Shown here: positions 35,460 to 42,402 of the stretch, in pieces
Position numbering within the stretch: the first letter of the stretch is position 1
Layout of the letters: each line of letters opens with the position of its first letter
NCBI RefSeq assembly: GCF_013450295.1
Contig: NZ_SKBR01000003.1
Span: forward strand, 248,001 to 312,000
Direction of reading: 5' to 3'
Source: Streptomyces sp. AJS327
Lineage (GTDB): Bacteria > Actinomycetota > Actinomycetes > Streptomycetales > Streptomycetaceae
Length of the DNA stretch: 64,000 nt
Notes under the pieces: generated by a model
What the model was told of the DNA's origin: nothing
Databases searched by the model: none
The model's input: the letters and a program-made list of their open reading frames with translations, nothing else
Program-made: the position numbers and the translations under genes

Positions 35460-35804
35460 CTCTGTGTCCGAGGCGGGCCGGCCGCCCTTTGGTGAGGGGT
35501 TCGGAGAGCCAGCGAGGTGTCGCCACCGGAGAGGCCAGGGGGGCAGCCGATCGACCCCGTGGCTACTCCAGGGACGTTGTTGGCGAGGTCCCGACGGAGT
35601 GTCGCGGGGGAAGCCCTCGGCGGTACGTGCATCGTGTTTCACGTGAAACGCCGCTCACTGCTGCAAGGAATCATCAGTCGAGGTCGAGCCGCCACCGGAC
35701 CCCGTGGACGTGCCGCTGCGCGGCCCGCGGAGAGCAAGTCGCCCGGTACCGGGCGGGATTCATCCACAACAGAGTGGGGCTCGCTGGTTCGCGGGGCTCC
35801 CGAC
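35460..35804. other. parAB leader with one parS site
   Basis: No gene is supported, although the parA frame is open far upstream. It contains parS at 35636-35649 and leads into the parA start at 35805. No clear promoter was identified. Confidence 0.55.
35636..35649. promoter_or_regulatory. parS: parS site 1
   Basis: Exact GTTTCACGTGAAAC, the streptomycete ParB-binding palindrome, upstream of parA and outside a gene. Confidence 0.95.
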
Positions 35805-36860
35805 ATGGCAGGCTCTTCCCCTAGAGAGCCTGATGTCGAGGAGAGTGAACCGTTGCGGTCCGACGCCCATACTGCGGGACCGATGGCCGATCCGGTCCCC
35901 GGCCCCCGTTCAGAACCGGTGGAGGTTTCACGTGAAACTCCACCTCCGATGGACGATACGCCGATCGGCCGCGCTGCCCAGCAGGCCGTCGAGGCGATGA
36001 ACCGTGCTGGGGAGGGTCTGCCCCGGCCGGAGCGGACCCGGGTGATGGTCGTCGCCAACCAGAAGGGTGGTGTGGGCAAGACCACCACCACGGTCAACCT
36101 GGCGGCGTCCCTCGCTTTGCACGGGGCCCGCGTCCTGGTGGTGGACCTGGACCCGCAGGGCAACGCGTCCACCGCCCTCGGTGTTGACCACCATTCCGAG
36201 GTGCCCTCCATCTATGACGTGCTGGTGGAGAGCAAGCCGCTAGCTGAGGTCGTCCAGCCGGTGCCTGATGTGGAGGGGCTCTTCTGCGCGCCCGCCACCA
36301 TCGATCTCGCGGGCGCGGAGATTGAGTTGGTCTCACTGGTCGCTCGGGAGAGCCGCCTTCAGCGGGCACTTCAGGCGTACGAGCAGCCACTGGACTACAT
36401 CCTGATCGACTGCCCTCCGTCGCTGGGGTTGTTGACGGTCAACGCCTTGGTGGCCGGGGCCGAAGTGGCCATTCCCATTCAGTGCGAGTACTACGCGCTG
36501 GAGGGCCTCGGACAGCTGTTGCGGAACGTCGACCTGGTGAAGGGGCATCTGAACCCCGCCCTGCACGTGTCGACCATCATCCTCACCATGTACGACGGCC
36601 GGACCCGCCTGGCTTCCCAGGTGGCAGAAGAGGTGCGGGGCCACTTCGGCAAGGAGGTGCTGCGGACCAACATTCCCCGTTCGGTCCGAATCTCCGAGGC
36701 CCCCAGCTACGGGCAGACGGTGCTCACCTACGATCCGGGCTCCAGCGGCTCGCTGTCGTATCTGGAGGCCGCCCGGGAGATCGCGCTCCGGGACCCGAAC
36801 GCGCGACAGGACCAGCAACAGCAGCAGCTTGGCAGCGGTGTGGAGGGGCTCAGTGAGTGA
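35805..36860 (+). CDS. parA: Chromosome partitioning ATPase ParA
   Basis: About 351 residues. The deviant Walker A KGGVGKTTTTVNLA is near residue 85, Walker A' is VVDLDPQGNAS, and Walker B is ILIDCPPSLGLLTVNAL. About 75 N-terminal residues form a flexible extension. ParA drives movement and spacing of ParB-parS complexes, notably during sporulation. ATG 35805 gives the usual MAGSSP-like start. The gene itself contains parS site 2, encoding VSRET. It overlaps parB by 8 bases. Confidence 0.97.
   Translation: MAGSSPREPDVEESEPLRSDAHTAGPMADPVPGPRSEPVEVSRETPPPMDDTPIGRAAQQAVEAMNRAGEGLPRPERTRVMVVANQKGGVGKTTTTVNLAASLALHGARVLVVDLDPQGNASTALGVDHHSEVPSIYDVLVESKPLAEVVQPVPDVEGLFCAPATIDLAGAEIELVSLVARESRLQRALQAYEQPLDYILIDCPPSLGLLTVNALVAGAEVAIPIQCEYYALEGLGQLLRNVDLVKGHLNPALHVSTIILTMYDGRTRLASQVAEEVRGHFGKEVLRTNIPRSVRISEAPSYGQTVLTYDPGSSGSLSYLEAAREIALRDPNARQDQQQQQLGSGVEGLSE
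35925..35938. promoter_or_regulatory. parS: parS site 2 (inside parA)
   Basis: Exact 14-bp palindrome within the N-terminal extension of parA, read in frame as V-S-R-E-T. Confidence 0.95.
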
Positions 36861-38055
36861 TCGACGCAGGGGGTTGGGACGCGGACTCGGGGCGTTGATC
36901 CCGGCGGCCCCCAAGGGAGCCGACGAGCCGGACGCTGCTGGCTCCGGAGAGAGTGCGGGAACGCCGACGGCGGTGCCGGTGCTCACGCAGGGGCGGGAGG
37001 GGCGGGGTGTCGCGGCGGCCAAGGTGACCGCGTTGCCGCAGGACCCGGTTCCACGTGAAACGGCAGACGTCGAGGCGCCCCTGGAGCAGGCGCCAGAGGA
37101 CACCGGAGTGTCGGCGGTGTCGCAGGCGCACTTCGCCGAGGTGCCGCTGGACGCCATCACGCCCAACCCCCGGCAGCCGCGTGAGGTGTTCGATGAGGAC
37201 GCGCTCAGCGAACTGGTGACCTCGATCAAGGAGGTGGGTCTTCTCCAGCCCATCGTCCTACGGCAGTTGGGGCCGGGCCGTTATGAACTCATCATGGGGG
37301 AACGGCGCTGGCGTGCCTGTCGTGAAGCTGGCCTGGAGCGCATCCCCGCGATCGTCCGGAAGACCGAGGACGAGGAGCTGCTGCTGGACGCGCTGCTGGA
37401 GAACCTCCACCGCGCGCAGCTGAATCCGCTGGAAGAGGCCGCCGCCTACGACCAGTTGCTCAAGGACTTCAACTGCACGCACGACCAGTTGGCGGACCGC
37501 ATCGGACGTTCCCGGCCCCAGGTGTCGAACACGCTACGGCTGCTGCGGCTCTCCCCCTCGGTCCAGCGGAGGGTGGCGGCCGGGGTGTTGTCGGCCGGTC
37601 ATGCCCGGGCGCTGCTCTCTGTTGAGGATGGTGAGGAGCAGGACCGGCTGGCGCATCGGATCGTCGCCGAGGGGCTGTCCGTGCGCGCGGTCGAGGAGAT
37701 CGTGACACTGCTCGACGCCAAGCCGAAGGCCAAGAAGGCCAAGGGACCCCGGGCTGGGGCCCGGGTCTCCCCCGCCTTGGAGCACCTCTCCGGCAGGCTT
37801 TCGGACCGCTTCGAGACGCGGGTGAAGGTCGACCTCGGGCGGAAGAAGGGAAAGATCGTCGTGGAGTTCGCTTCCATGGAGGACCTGGAGCGGATTCTCG
37901 GGCAGCTTGCCCCTGGAGAGGGCCGGGTTCTGGAGACGCAGCTGACCCAGGAGTCGGACGAGGACGGCGAGGAGCTGGAGCTGGCGGCGGAGCAGGAGAC
38001 GCTGCTGGACGAGGATTCCGCGTCGGATATGGGCGCCCGTCGCCCGCCTGAGTAG
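36853..38055 (+). CDS. parB: Chromosome partitioning protein ParB
   Basis: About 400 residues. A flexible N-terminus (1-95) starts SDRRRGLGRGLGALIP. The N-terminal CTPase domain has ITPNPRQPREVFDE and the nucleotide loop GERRWRACREAG. The helix-turn-helix is DRIGRSRPQVSNTLRLLRLS, and a C-terminal dimer domain (KIVVEFASMEDLERILGQL) plus acidic tail follow. ParB clamps onto DNA at parS and spreads. GTG 36853 has GGAGGGG upstream and overlaps parA. It contains a one-mismatch parS. Confidence 0.98.
   Translation: MSDRRRGLGRGLGALIPAAPKGADEPDAAGSGESAGTPTAVPVLTQGREGRGVAAAKVTALPQDPVPRETADVEAPLEQAPEDTGVSAVSQAHFAEVPLDAITPNPRQPREVFDEDALSELVTSIKEVGLLQPIVLRQLGPGRYELIMGERRWRACREAGLERIPAIVRKTEDEELLLDALLENLHRAQLNPLEEAAAYDQLLKDFNCTHDQLADRIGRSRPQVSNTLRLLRLSPSVQRRVAAGVLSAGHARALLSVEDGEEQDRLAHRIVAEGLSVRAVEEIVTLLDAKPKAKKAKGPRAGARVSPALEHLSGRLSDRFETRVKVDLGRKKGKIVVEFASMEDLERILGQLAPGEGRVLETQLTQESDEDGEELELAAEQETLLDEDSASDMGARRPPE
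37048..37061. promoter_or_regulatory. parS: Degenerate parS site 3 (inside parB)
   Basis: GTTCCACGTGAAAC, one mismatch from consensus (T to C at the fourth base), read in frame as V-P-R-E-T. Confidence 0.75.
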
Positions 38056-38103
38056 GGCCCGTCCGGCGTCTGTGCGAAAGCTTCCGGGCGCCGGTCAACC
38101 CAC

Positions 38104-38156
38104 GGACGAGCTGTCGCCCCATGGCTAGGATGGTGCCATGGGGCGACAGCTCGTTC
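38104..38156 (+). promoter_or_regulatory. Long palindrome enclosing the GNAT start codon
   Basis: Arms 38106-38124 and 38136-38154 pair perfectly over 19 bp; a G-U and a further G-C pair extend this to 38104/38156. The 11-base loop holds TAGGAT (38126-38131), an ideal streptomycete -10, which also contains an AGGA ribosome-site-like word. The ATG at 38138 is inside the right arm, 7 bases after the -10. Confidence 0.85.
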
Positions 38157-38755
38157 CGCTCACTTTGGACACCCTCCCGCACCTCCCCGACCCATGCGCG
38201 GAGTGTGCCTTCTGGGAGCTGGATCCGGTCCGGGGCGAGGAGGCAGCCGGGGCGGGGCAGTCCGCACGGGAGAAGGAGTCCTGGCTCTCCTCGGTGCTGC
38301 TGCGGTGGGGCTCCTGCGGGCGCGTGGTCTATGTGGACGATCAGCCCGTGGGGTTCGTGCTCTACGCACCGCCCGCCTATGTTCCGCGCTCCGCCGCCTT
38401 TCCCACCAGTCCGGTCTCCCCGGACGCGGTGCAGTTGATGACGGCGCGGCTGCGGACGGAGTACCAGGGCCAGGGGCTGGGCCGCGTCATGGTGCAGACG
38501 GTCGCGAAGGATCTGCTGCGACGGGGCGTCCGGGCGATGGAGGCGTTCGGGGACGCGGACTGGCGTCGGCCCGCCTGCGTTCTGCCAGCCGATCACTTGC
38601 TCGCGGTGGGCTTCAAGACGGTGCGTCCGCATCCCGTCTTTCCGCGACTGCGGCTGGAGTTGCGGTCCACTGTCTCTTGGCGGGAAGACGTGGAGCGGGC
38701 ACTGGATCAGTTACTGGGCGCGGTGCAGAAGGATCCGGTGCCGAGACCCCTGTGA
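38138..38755 (+). CDS. GNAT-family acetyltransferase, TTA-containing
   Basis: A 205-residue protein. A GNAT core is suggested by VVYVDDQPVGFVLYAPPAYVPR and the acetyl-CoA loop LRTEYQGQGLGRVMVQTVAKDLLRRGVRAMEAFGD. The N-terminal CAECAFWELDP resembles other actinobacterial GNAT proteins found beside parB. The acceptor is unknown. It may be made from a leaderless message from the TAGGAT box 7 bases upstream. Codon 192 (38711-38713) is TTA, so full-length translation should need bldA tRNA. It follows parB but is separated by the long palindrome. Confidence 0.85.
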   Translation: MGRQLVPLTLDTLPHLPDPCAECAFWELDPVRGEEAAGAGQSAREKESWLSSVLLRWGSCGRVVYVDDQPVGFVLYAPPAYVPRSAAFPTSPVSPDAVQLMTARLRTEYQGQGLGRVMVQTVAKDLLRRGVRAMEAFGDADWRRPACVLPADHLLAVGFKTVRPHPVFPRLRLELRSTVSWREDVERALDQLLGAVQKDPVPRPL

Positions 38756-38803
38756 GGCGGTGTGTGTCACGGTCTGCGGTGGCGGCCGGGCGGACCGAGG
38801 TGG

Positions 38804-38817
38804 GTTTCACGTGAAAC
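38804..38817. promoter_or_regulatory. parS: parS site 4 (intergenic)
   Basis: Exact GTTTCACGTGAAAC between the GNAT gene and trxA. Confidence 0.95.
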
Positions 38818-38871
38818 GGATGGTTGGCCGCACCCGTCGTGGTCCGTGCGGAGGGAGAACCGGGACAACGA

Positions 38872-38912
38872 AAGAGCAGCCGGCCCGCGAGGTGCGGGGT
38901 CCGGCTGCTCTT
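38872..38912. terminator. Bidirectional terminator between GNAT gene and trxA
   Basis: Arms AAGAGCAGCCGG (38872-38883) and CCGGCTGCTCTT (38901-38912) pair perfectly. Inner CCCGC/GCGGG also pairs. It lies between converging genes. Confidence 0.85.
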
Positions 38913-38946
38913 GCTGAGGTGACGCAGCGCTGAGCGTCGTGATGGC

Positions 38947-39273
38947 TCAGAGGAACTCGGCGAGGTCCTTCTCGATGGCGGCCTTCGGCTTCGCGCCGAC
39001 GATGGTCTTCACGACCTCGCCGCCCTGATAGACGTTCATCGTGGGGATCGACATGATCCCGTACTTGGCGGCGACGGCCGGGTTCTCGTCGATGTTGAGC
39101 TTGACGACGGTCAGTCGCTCGCTGTGCTCGGCCGCGATCGCCTCCAGCGACGGGGCGATCTGGCGGCAGGGGCCGCACCAGGCGGCCCAGAAGTCCACGA
39201 GCACGGGCTTCTCGCTGTTGAGCACGACCTCCTCGAAGTCGGCATCGGTAGCGGTCACGGTGGCACCGGCCAT
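38947..39273 (-). CDS. trxA: Thioredoxin
   Basis: A 108-residue thioredoxin with the active site WCGPC (Cys33, Cys36) and the cis-Pro loop MSIPTMNVY. It reduces protein disulfides using electrons from TrxB. It lies 87 bp downstream of trxB on the same strand, forming a trxB-trxA operon with the SigR-type promoter upstream. A bidirectional terminator follows. Confidence 0.97.
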   Translation of the reverse strand: MAGATVTATDADFEEVVLNSEKPVLVDFWAAWCGPCRQIAPSLEAIAAEHSERLTVVKLNIDENPAVAAKYGIMSIPTMNVYQGGEVVKTIVGAKPKAAIEKDLAEFL

Positions 39274-39360
39274 GGTGTCTCTCCTCTTTCCTGGATTTGC
39301 TGGGATCGTCAGCGATGGGGTGTGCGGGGTGTCTCTGCTGGGCGGGTAGTGCTGGCGCGG

Positions 39361-40341
39361 TCAGACAGCCGCGGTCTGCTTCTCCGCGGTGGCGTTCTCG
39401 GAGTCACCGGCGAGGGAGGCGAGGTAGCGCTCCGCGTCGAGGGCGGCGGAGCAGCCCGTACCCGCGGCGGTGATGGCCTGGCGGTAGGTGTGGTCCACGA
39501 CATCGCCCGCGGCGAAGACGCCGGGGATGTTGGTCCGGGTCGAGGGCGAGTCCACCTTGAGGTAGCCCTCCTCGTCGAAGTCCAGGATCCCCTCGAAGAG
39601 TTCGACGCGCGGGTCGTGGCCGATGGCGACGAAGAGACCGGTCACCAGGAGATCGGAGGTCTCGCCGGTGGTGGTGTCGCGTAGCGTCAGCCCGGAGAGC
39701 TTGTTCTCCTTCTCGTGGATCTCGGCGACCTCGCTGTTCCAGGCGAACTTGATCTTCGGGTCGGCGAAGGCGCGCTCCTGCATCGCCTTGGAGGCCCGGA
39801 GGCTGTCCCGGCGGTGCACGATGGTGACCGAGCTGGCGAAGCGGGAGAGGAAGGTGGCCTCCTCCATCGCTGTGTCCCCACCACCGACGACGACGATGTC
39901 CTGGTCCCGGAAGAAGAAGCCGTCGCAGGTGGCGCAGTAGGAGACGCCGCGTCCGGAGAGGGCGTCCTCCTTGGGAAGCTCCAGCTTGCGGTGCTGCGAT
40001 CCGGTGCTGACGATGATCGTCTTTGCGCGGTGAACGGTGCCCACCGAGTCGGTGACAGTCTTGATCTCACCGGACAGGTCGACGGCGGTCACGTCGTCGG
40101 GCACCAGCTCCGCGCCGAAGCGCTCCGCCTGGGACCGCATGCTGTCCATGAGGTCCGGACCCATGATGCCGTCCTGGAAGCCCGGGTAGTTCTCCACCTC
40201 GGTGGTGTTCATGAGCGCACCGCCCGCGGTGACGGAGCCCTCGAAGACCAGCGGCTTGAGGGAGGCGCGGGCGGTGTAGAGCGCCGCGGTGTAGCCAGCG
40301 GGGCCCGAGCCGATGATGATGACGTTGCGGACGTCGCTCAC
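39361..40341 (-). CDS. trxB: Thioredoxin reductase
   Basis: A 326-residue FAD/NADPH enzyme. FAD motif GSGPAG (11-16), redox site CATC (Cys136 and Cys139), the NADPH motif GGGDTAMEEA and the C-terminal FAD motif GVFAAGDVVD are present. It passes NADPH electrons to thioredoxin. The upstream GGGAAT-N18-GTT promoter predicts control by SigR during thiol stress, as known for streptomycete trxBA. It sits 120 bp from the anti-sigma gene. Confidence 0.98.
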   Translation of the reverse strand: MSDVRNVIIIGSGPAGYTAALYTARASLKPLVFEGSVTAGGALMNTTEVENYPGFQDGIMGPDLMDSMRSQAERFGAELVPDDVTAVDLSGEIKTVTDSVGTVHRAKTIIVSTGSQHRKLELPKEDALSGRGVSYCATCDGFFFRDQDIVVVGGGDTAMEEATFLSRFASSVTIVHRRDSLRASKAMQERAFADPKIKFAWNSEVAEIHEKENKLSGLTLRDTTTGETSDLLVTGLFVAIGHDPRVELFEGILDFDEEGYLKVDSPSTRTNIPGVFAAGDVVDHTYRQAITAAGTGCSAALDAERYLASLAGDSENATAEKQTAAV

Positions 40342-40401
40342 GGGAGTCTTCCTTCTCTGCCGACTGCATTCCGGGGGCTGCTCGAAGCGTTCACCCCGTC
40401 T

Positions 40402-40428
40402 AACGGATCCTACGGGCCATACATTCCC
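40402..40428 (-). promoter_or_regulatory. SigR-type promoter of trxBA
   Basis: On the minus strand GGGAAT (40428-40423), 18 bp, then GTT (40404-40402): an exact fit to the SigR consensus. A TAGGAT housekeeping-like -10 (40412-40407) lies within the spacer and may give a second start. Confidence 0.85.
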
Positions 40429-40461
40429 TCCGGGGGTATATGGTCCTGCGGAAATCCTGAA

Positions 40462-41610
40462 TCAGCGGCGATCGAAGGTGCGCTTCACCAGAAGCTTGCC
40501 GGGTGCTCCCGGGTCGGTGCAGGCCGAGATGAGGTACGCGTCGACGCGGCGGTCGTCCACTTTCTGGCCCTCGCCGGAGGGGCGGTGGGGCAGCACCAGG
40601 AGGAAGCCGGTGTCGTCTCCGTGTGACGCGTTTCGCTCGAAGGCGAGCGGGGTGTCCGAGCGTCCGGCCCCGTCCAGAACGCACTGCGGAGCGGCCGCGA
40701 GCCGGGTGGATCCCTCGTGATTGTCCTCGGCGGGACTGCTCTGCCGGGTGTCGATGTCCTCGGAGGGCTGGGAGGCCTCCCGGCCTGACCCGTTCGAGAG
40801 CAGAGACCGGACCTCGCGTTCCAGGGCGGCATCGTGATTCACCTCGTCGGCCGCTGCGTCCGGAGCGTCTGAGGCGGCTTCGGGGACCGGCGAGGAGTTC
40901 AGCGTCGCCATGAGCGCACCCCCGAGCCCGAGCAGGGCCAGGGCGCCCGCCGAGGTGAGGATGACGCTCCACCGGCGACGTGATCGACGCGTGGGACGAC
41001 CCGGCCCAGTGCTCCCCCGGGGGCGTCCCGCCGGACGGTCAGCCGCACTCCGCCGTGGAGCGAGCGCGTCGGTTTCCGGCGTGGGCGCTGTTTCACGTGA
41101 AACGGCGAAGTCGTCCGAGGTGGTCGTGCCGGGGAGTTCGGAGGACAGCGAAGGCGCGTCCGCGGTGGACGACGGGGTGTGGCCCTCCGAGGTGATCTGC
41201 TGTGTGACGCCCGGTGTTTCACGTGAAACCGGAGAGTCGGTGATCTCCCCAGGCGCTGGTTCGGCGGCCAGGGCAACGTTGATCCGGTCCGCGATATCGG
41301 ACGGCATCGGCGGCGGCTCGGGTAGGTCGCCCAGCGCGAGGCTGATCTCCGTGAGAGCGGAGCGCGTCTCCTCGCACGGCTGGCAGCAGGCCAGGTGCGC
41401 GCGCACCTGTTCGGAGCGGGGCGAGGGGAGCAGGTCTTCCGTGTAGTCGGAGATCTCGTCGATCTCGGGGTGCTGGTGGACGTCCCCGCCGAGAGAGACG
41501 TCTGACGGCTGAGAGGTGGGGGTGCTGGCAGGTCCGGCCGATTCCTCTGGGCTCTCCGATCCGGAGGGTGGCTCGGGAGGTACGTCGGATGAGGACGGTG
41601 TGGATGTCAC
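40462..41610 (-). CDS. Membrane anti-sigma factor with zinc-finger domain
   Basis: A 382-residue protein. Residues about 45-115 form an anti-sigma domain with the ZAS motif H-x3-C-x2-C (HLACCQPC). A long Ser/Thr/Pro linker carries two VSRET sequences encoded by parS sites. One membrane helix (VILTSAGALALLGLGGALMATL) is followed by an extracytoplasmic domain of about 150 residues. It should hold the SigM-like factor at the membrane until released. It overlaps the sigma gene by 4 bases. It is the positional counterpart of mycobacterial RsmA. Confidence 0.9.
   Translation of the reverse strand: MTSTPSSSDVPPEPPSGSESPEESAGPASTPTSQPSDVSLGGDVHQHPEIDEISDYTEDLLPSPRSEQVRAHLACCQPCEETRSALTEISLALGDLPEPPPMPSDIADRINVALAAEPAPGEITDSPVSRETPGVTQQITSEGHTPSSTADAPSLSSELPGTTTSDDFAVSRETAPTPETDALAPRRSAADRPAGRPRGSTGPGRPTRRSRRRWSVILTSAGALALLGLGGALMATLNSSPVPEAASDAPDAAADEVNHDAALEREVRSLLSNGSGREASQPSEDIDTRQSSPAEDNHEGSTRLAAAPQCVLDGAGRSDTPLAFERNASHGDDTGFLLVLPHRPSGEGQKVDDRRVDAYLISACTDPGAPGKLLVKRTFDRR
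41090..41103. promoter_or_regulatory. parS: parS site 5 (inside anti-sigma gene)
   Basis: Exact palindrome encoding V-S-R-E-T in the linker of the anti-sigma protein. Confidence 0.95.
41216..41229. promoter_or_regulatory. parS: parS site 6 (inside anti-sigma gene)
   Basis: Exact palindrome, 126 bp from site 5, again encoding V-S-R-E-T. Confidence 0.95.
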
Positions 41611-42338
41611 GACTGCGGCCCTCCCTTCACTGCTCCCGACTCCCCGATGTCATCGGCGTTGCCTCTCGCGGATGGGACGGATGTCCCTCGAATCCGGTTC
41701 CTTCCCTCGGTGCTCCCCGGTTTCTCCGCGGCGTTCCGTTCCGGCCGGAGATGGCTGAGGAGCGGCAGTAGCCGTGCGCGGCCCCGGGCGCACCTGCTCT
41801 TGACCGTGCCGACGGCGGTGCCGAGTACCTGTGCCGCTTCGGCGACCGGATAGCCCTGCATGTCGACCAGGACGAGCGCTGCGCGTTGGTCCACCGGCAA
41901 CTCCGTGAGCGCGGCGATCAACTGCCGGTGGAGATCCTGCCGTTCCGCGGGGGCGGCGGCCGACTCCTGGGGTTCCAGGAGCTGGTCGAGTCGCTCGGTG
42001 TCGTCGGTCAGGGAGGTGCGGCGGGTGGCTGCCTTCCGGGCCCGGTCGAGGCAGGCGTTGACGGTGATGCGGTGCAGCCAGGTGGTGACGGCTGACTGGC
42101 CGCGGAAGGTGTGGGCGGAGCGGAACGCGGAGACCAGGGCGTCCTGGACGGCGTCGGCGGCCTCTTCCCGGTCGCTGAGGGTGCGGAGGGCGACCGCCCA
42201 GAGCCGATCCCGGTGGCGGCGCACGATCTCCCCGAAGGCGTCACGCTCGCCGTTGACATGGCGAGCGAGCAGTTCGCGGTCAGTGGCCTCCACCAGGCTC
42301 TGCCCATGCGGTGCGGGGAGCGCCGTCTCCTCGCTCAC
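41607..42338 (-). CDS. sigM: ECF sigma factor, SigM-like
   Basis: 243 residues. Region 2 shows RHVNGERDAFGEIVRRHRDRLWAVALRTLSDREEAADAVQDALVSAFRSAHTFRGQSAVTTWLHRITVNACLDRARK. Region 4 shows LPVDQRAALVLVDMQGYPVAEAAQVLGTAVGTVKSRCARGRARL. About 45 C-terminal residues extend past region 4. The order sigM-anti-sigma-trxB-trxA matches the mycobacterial sigM locus. It is coupled to its anti-sigma gene (4-base overlap). The regulon is not readable here. Confidence 0.93.
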   Translation of the reverse strand: MSEETALPAPHGQSLVEATDRELLARHVNGERDAFGEIVRRHRDRLWAVALRTLSDREEAADAVQDALVSAFRSAHTFRGQSAVTTWLHRITVNACLDRARKAATRRTSLTDDTERLDQLLEPQESAAAPAERQDLHRQLIAALTELPVDQRAALVLVDMQGYPVAEAAQVLGTAVGTVKSRCARGRARLLPLLSHLRPERNAAEKPGSTEGRNRIRGTSVPSARGNADDIGESGAVKGGPQS

Positions 42339-42402
42339 CGCGCCCCTCCCGTCCGCTCGGCCCGCCGTGGGCGTTGGCCCGTGGCGTTGCCCCTGATCTG
42401 GT

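Noticed and set aside
35517..35804. N-terminal extension of ParA in the same open frame
   Set aside because: It would translate parS site 1 in another frame, lacks the conserved start and is not needed for a full-length ParA.
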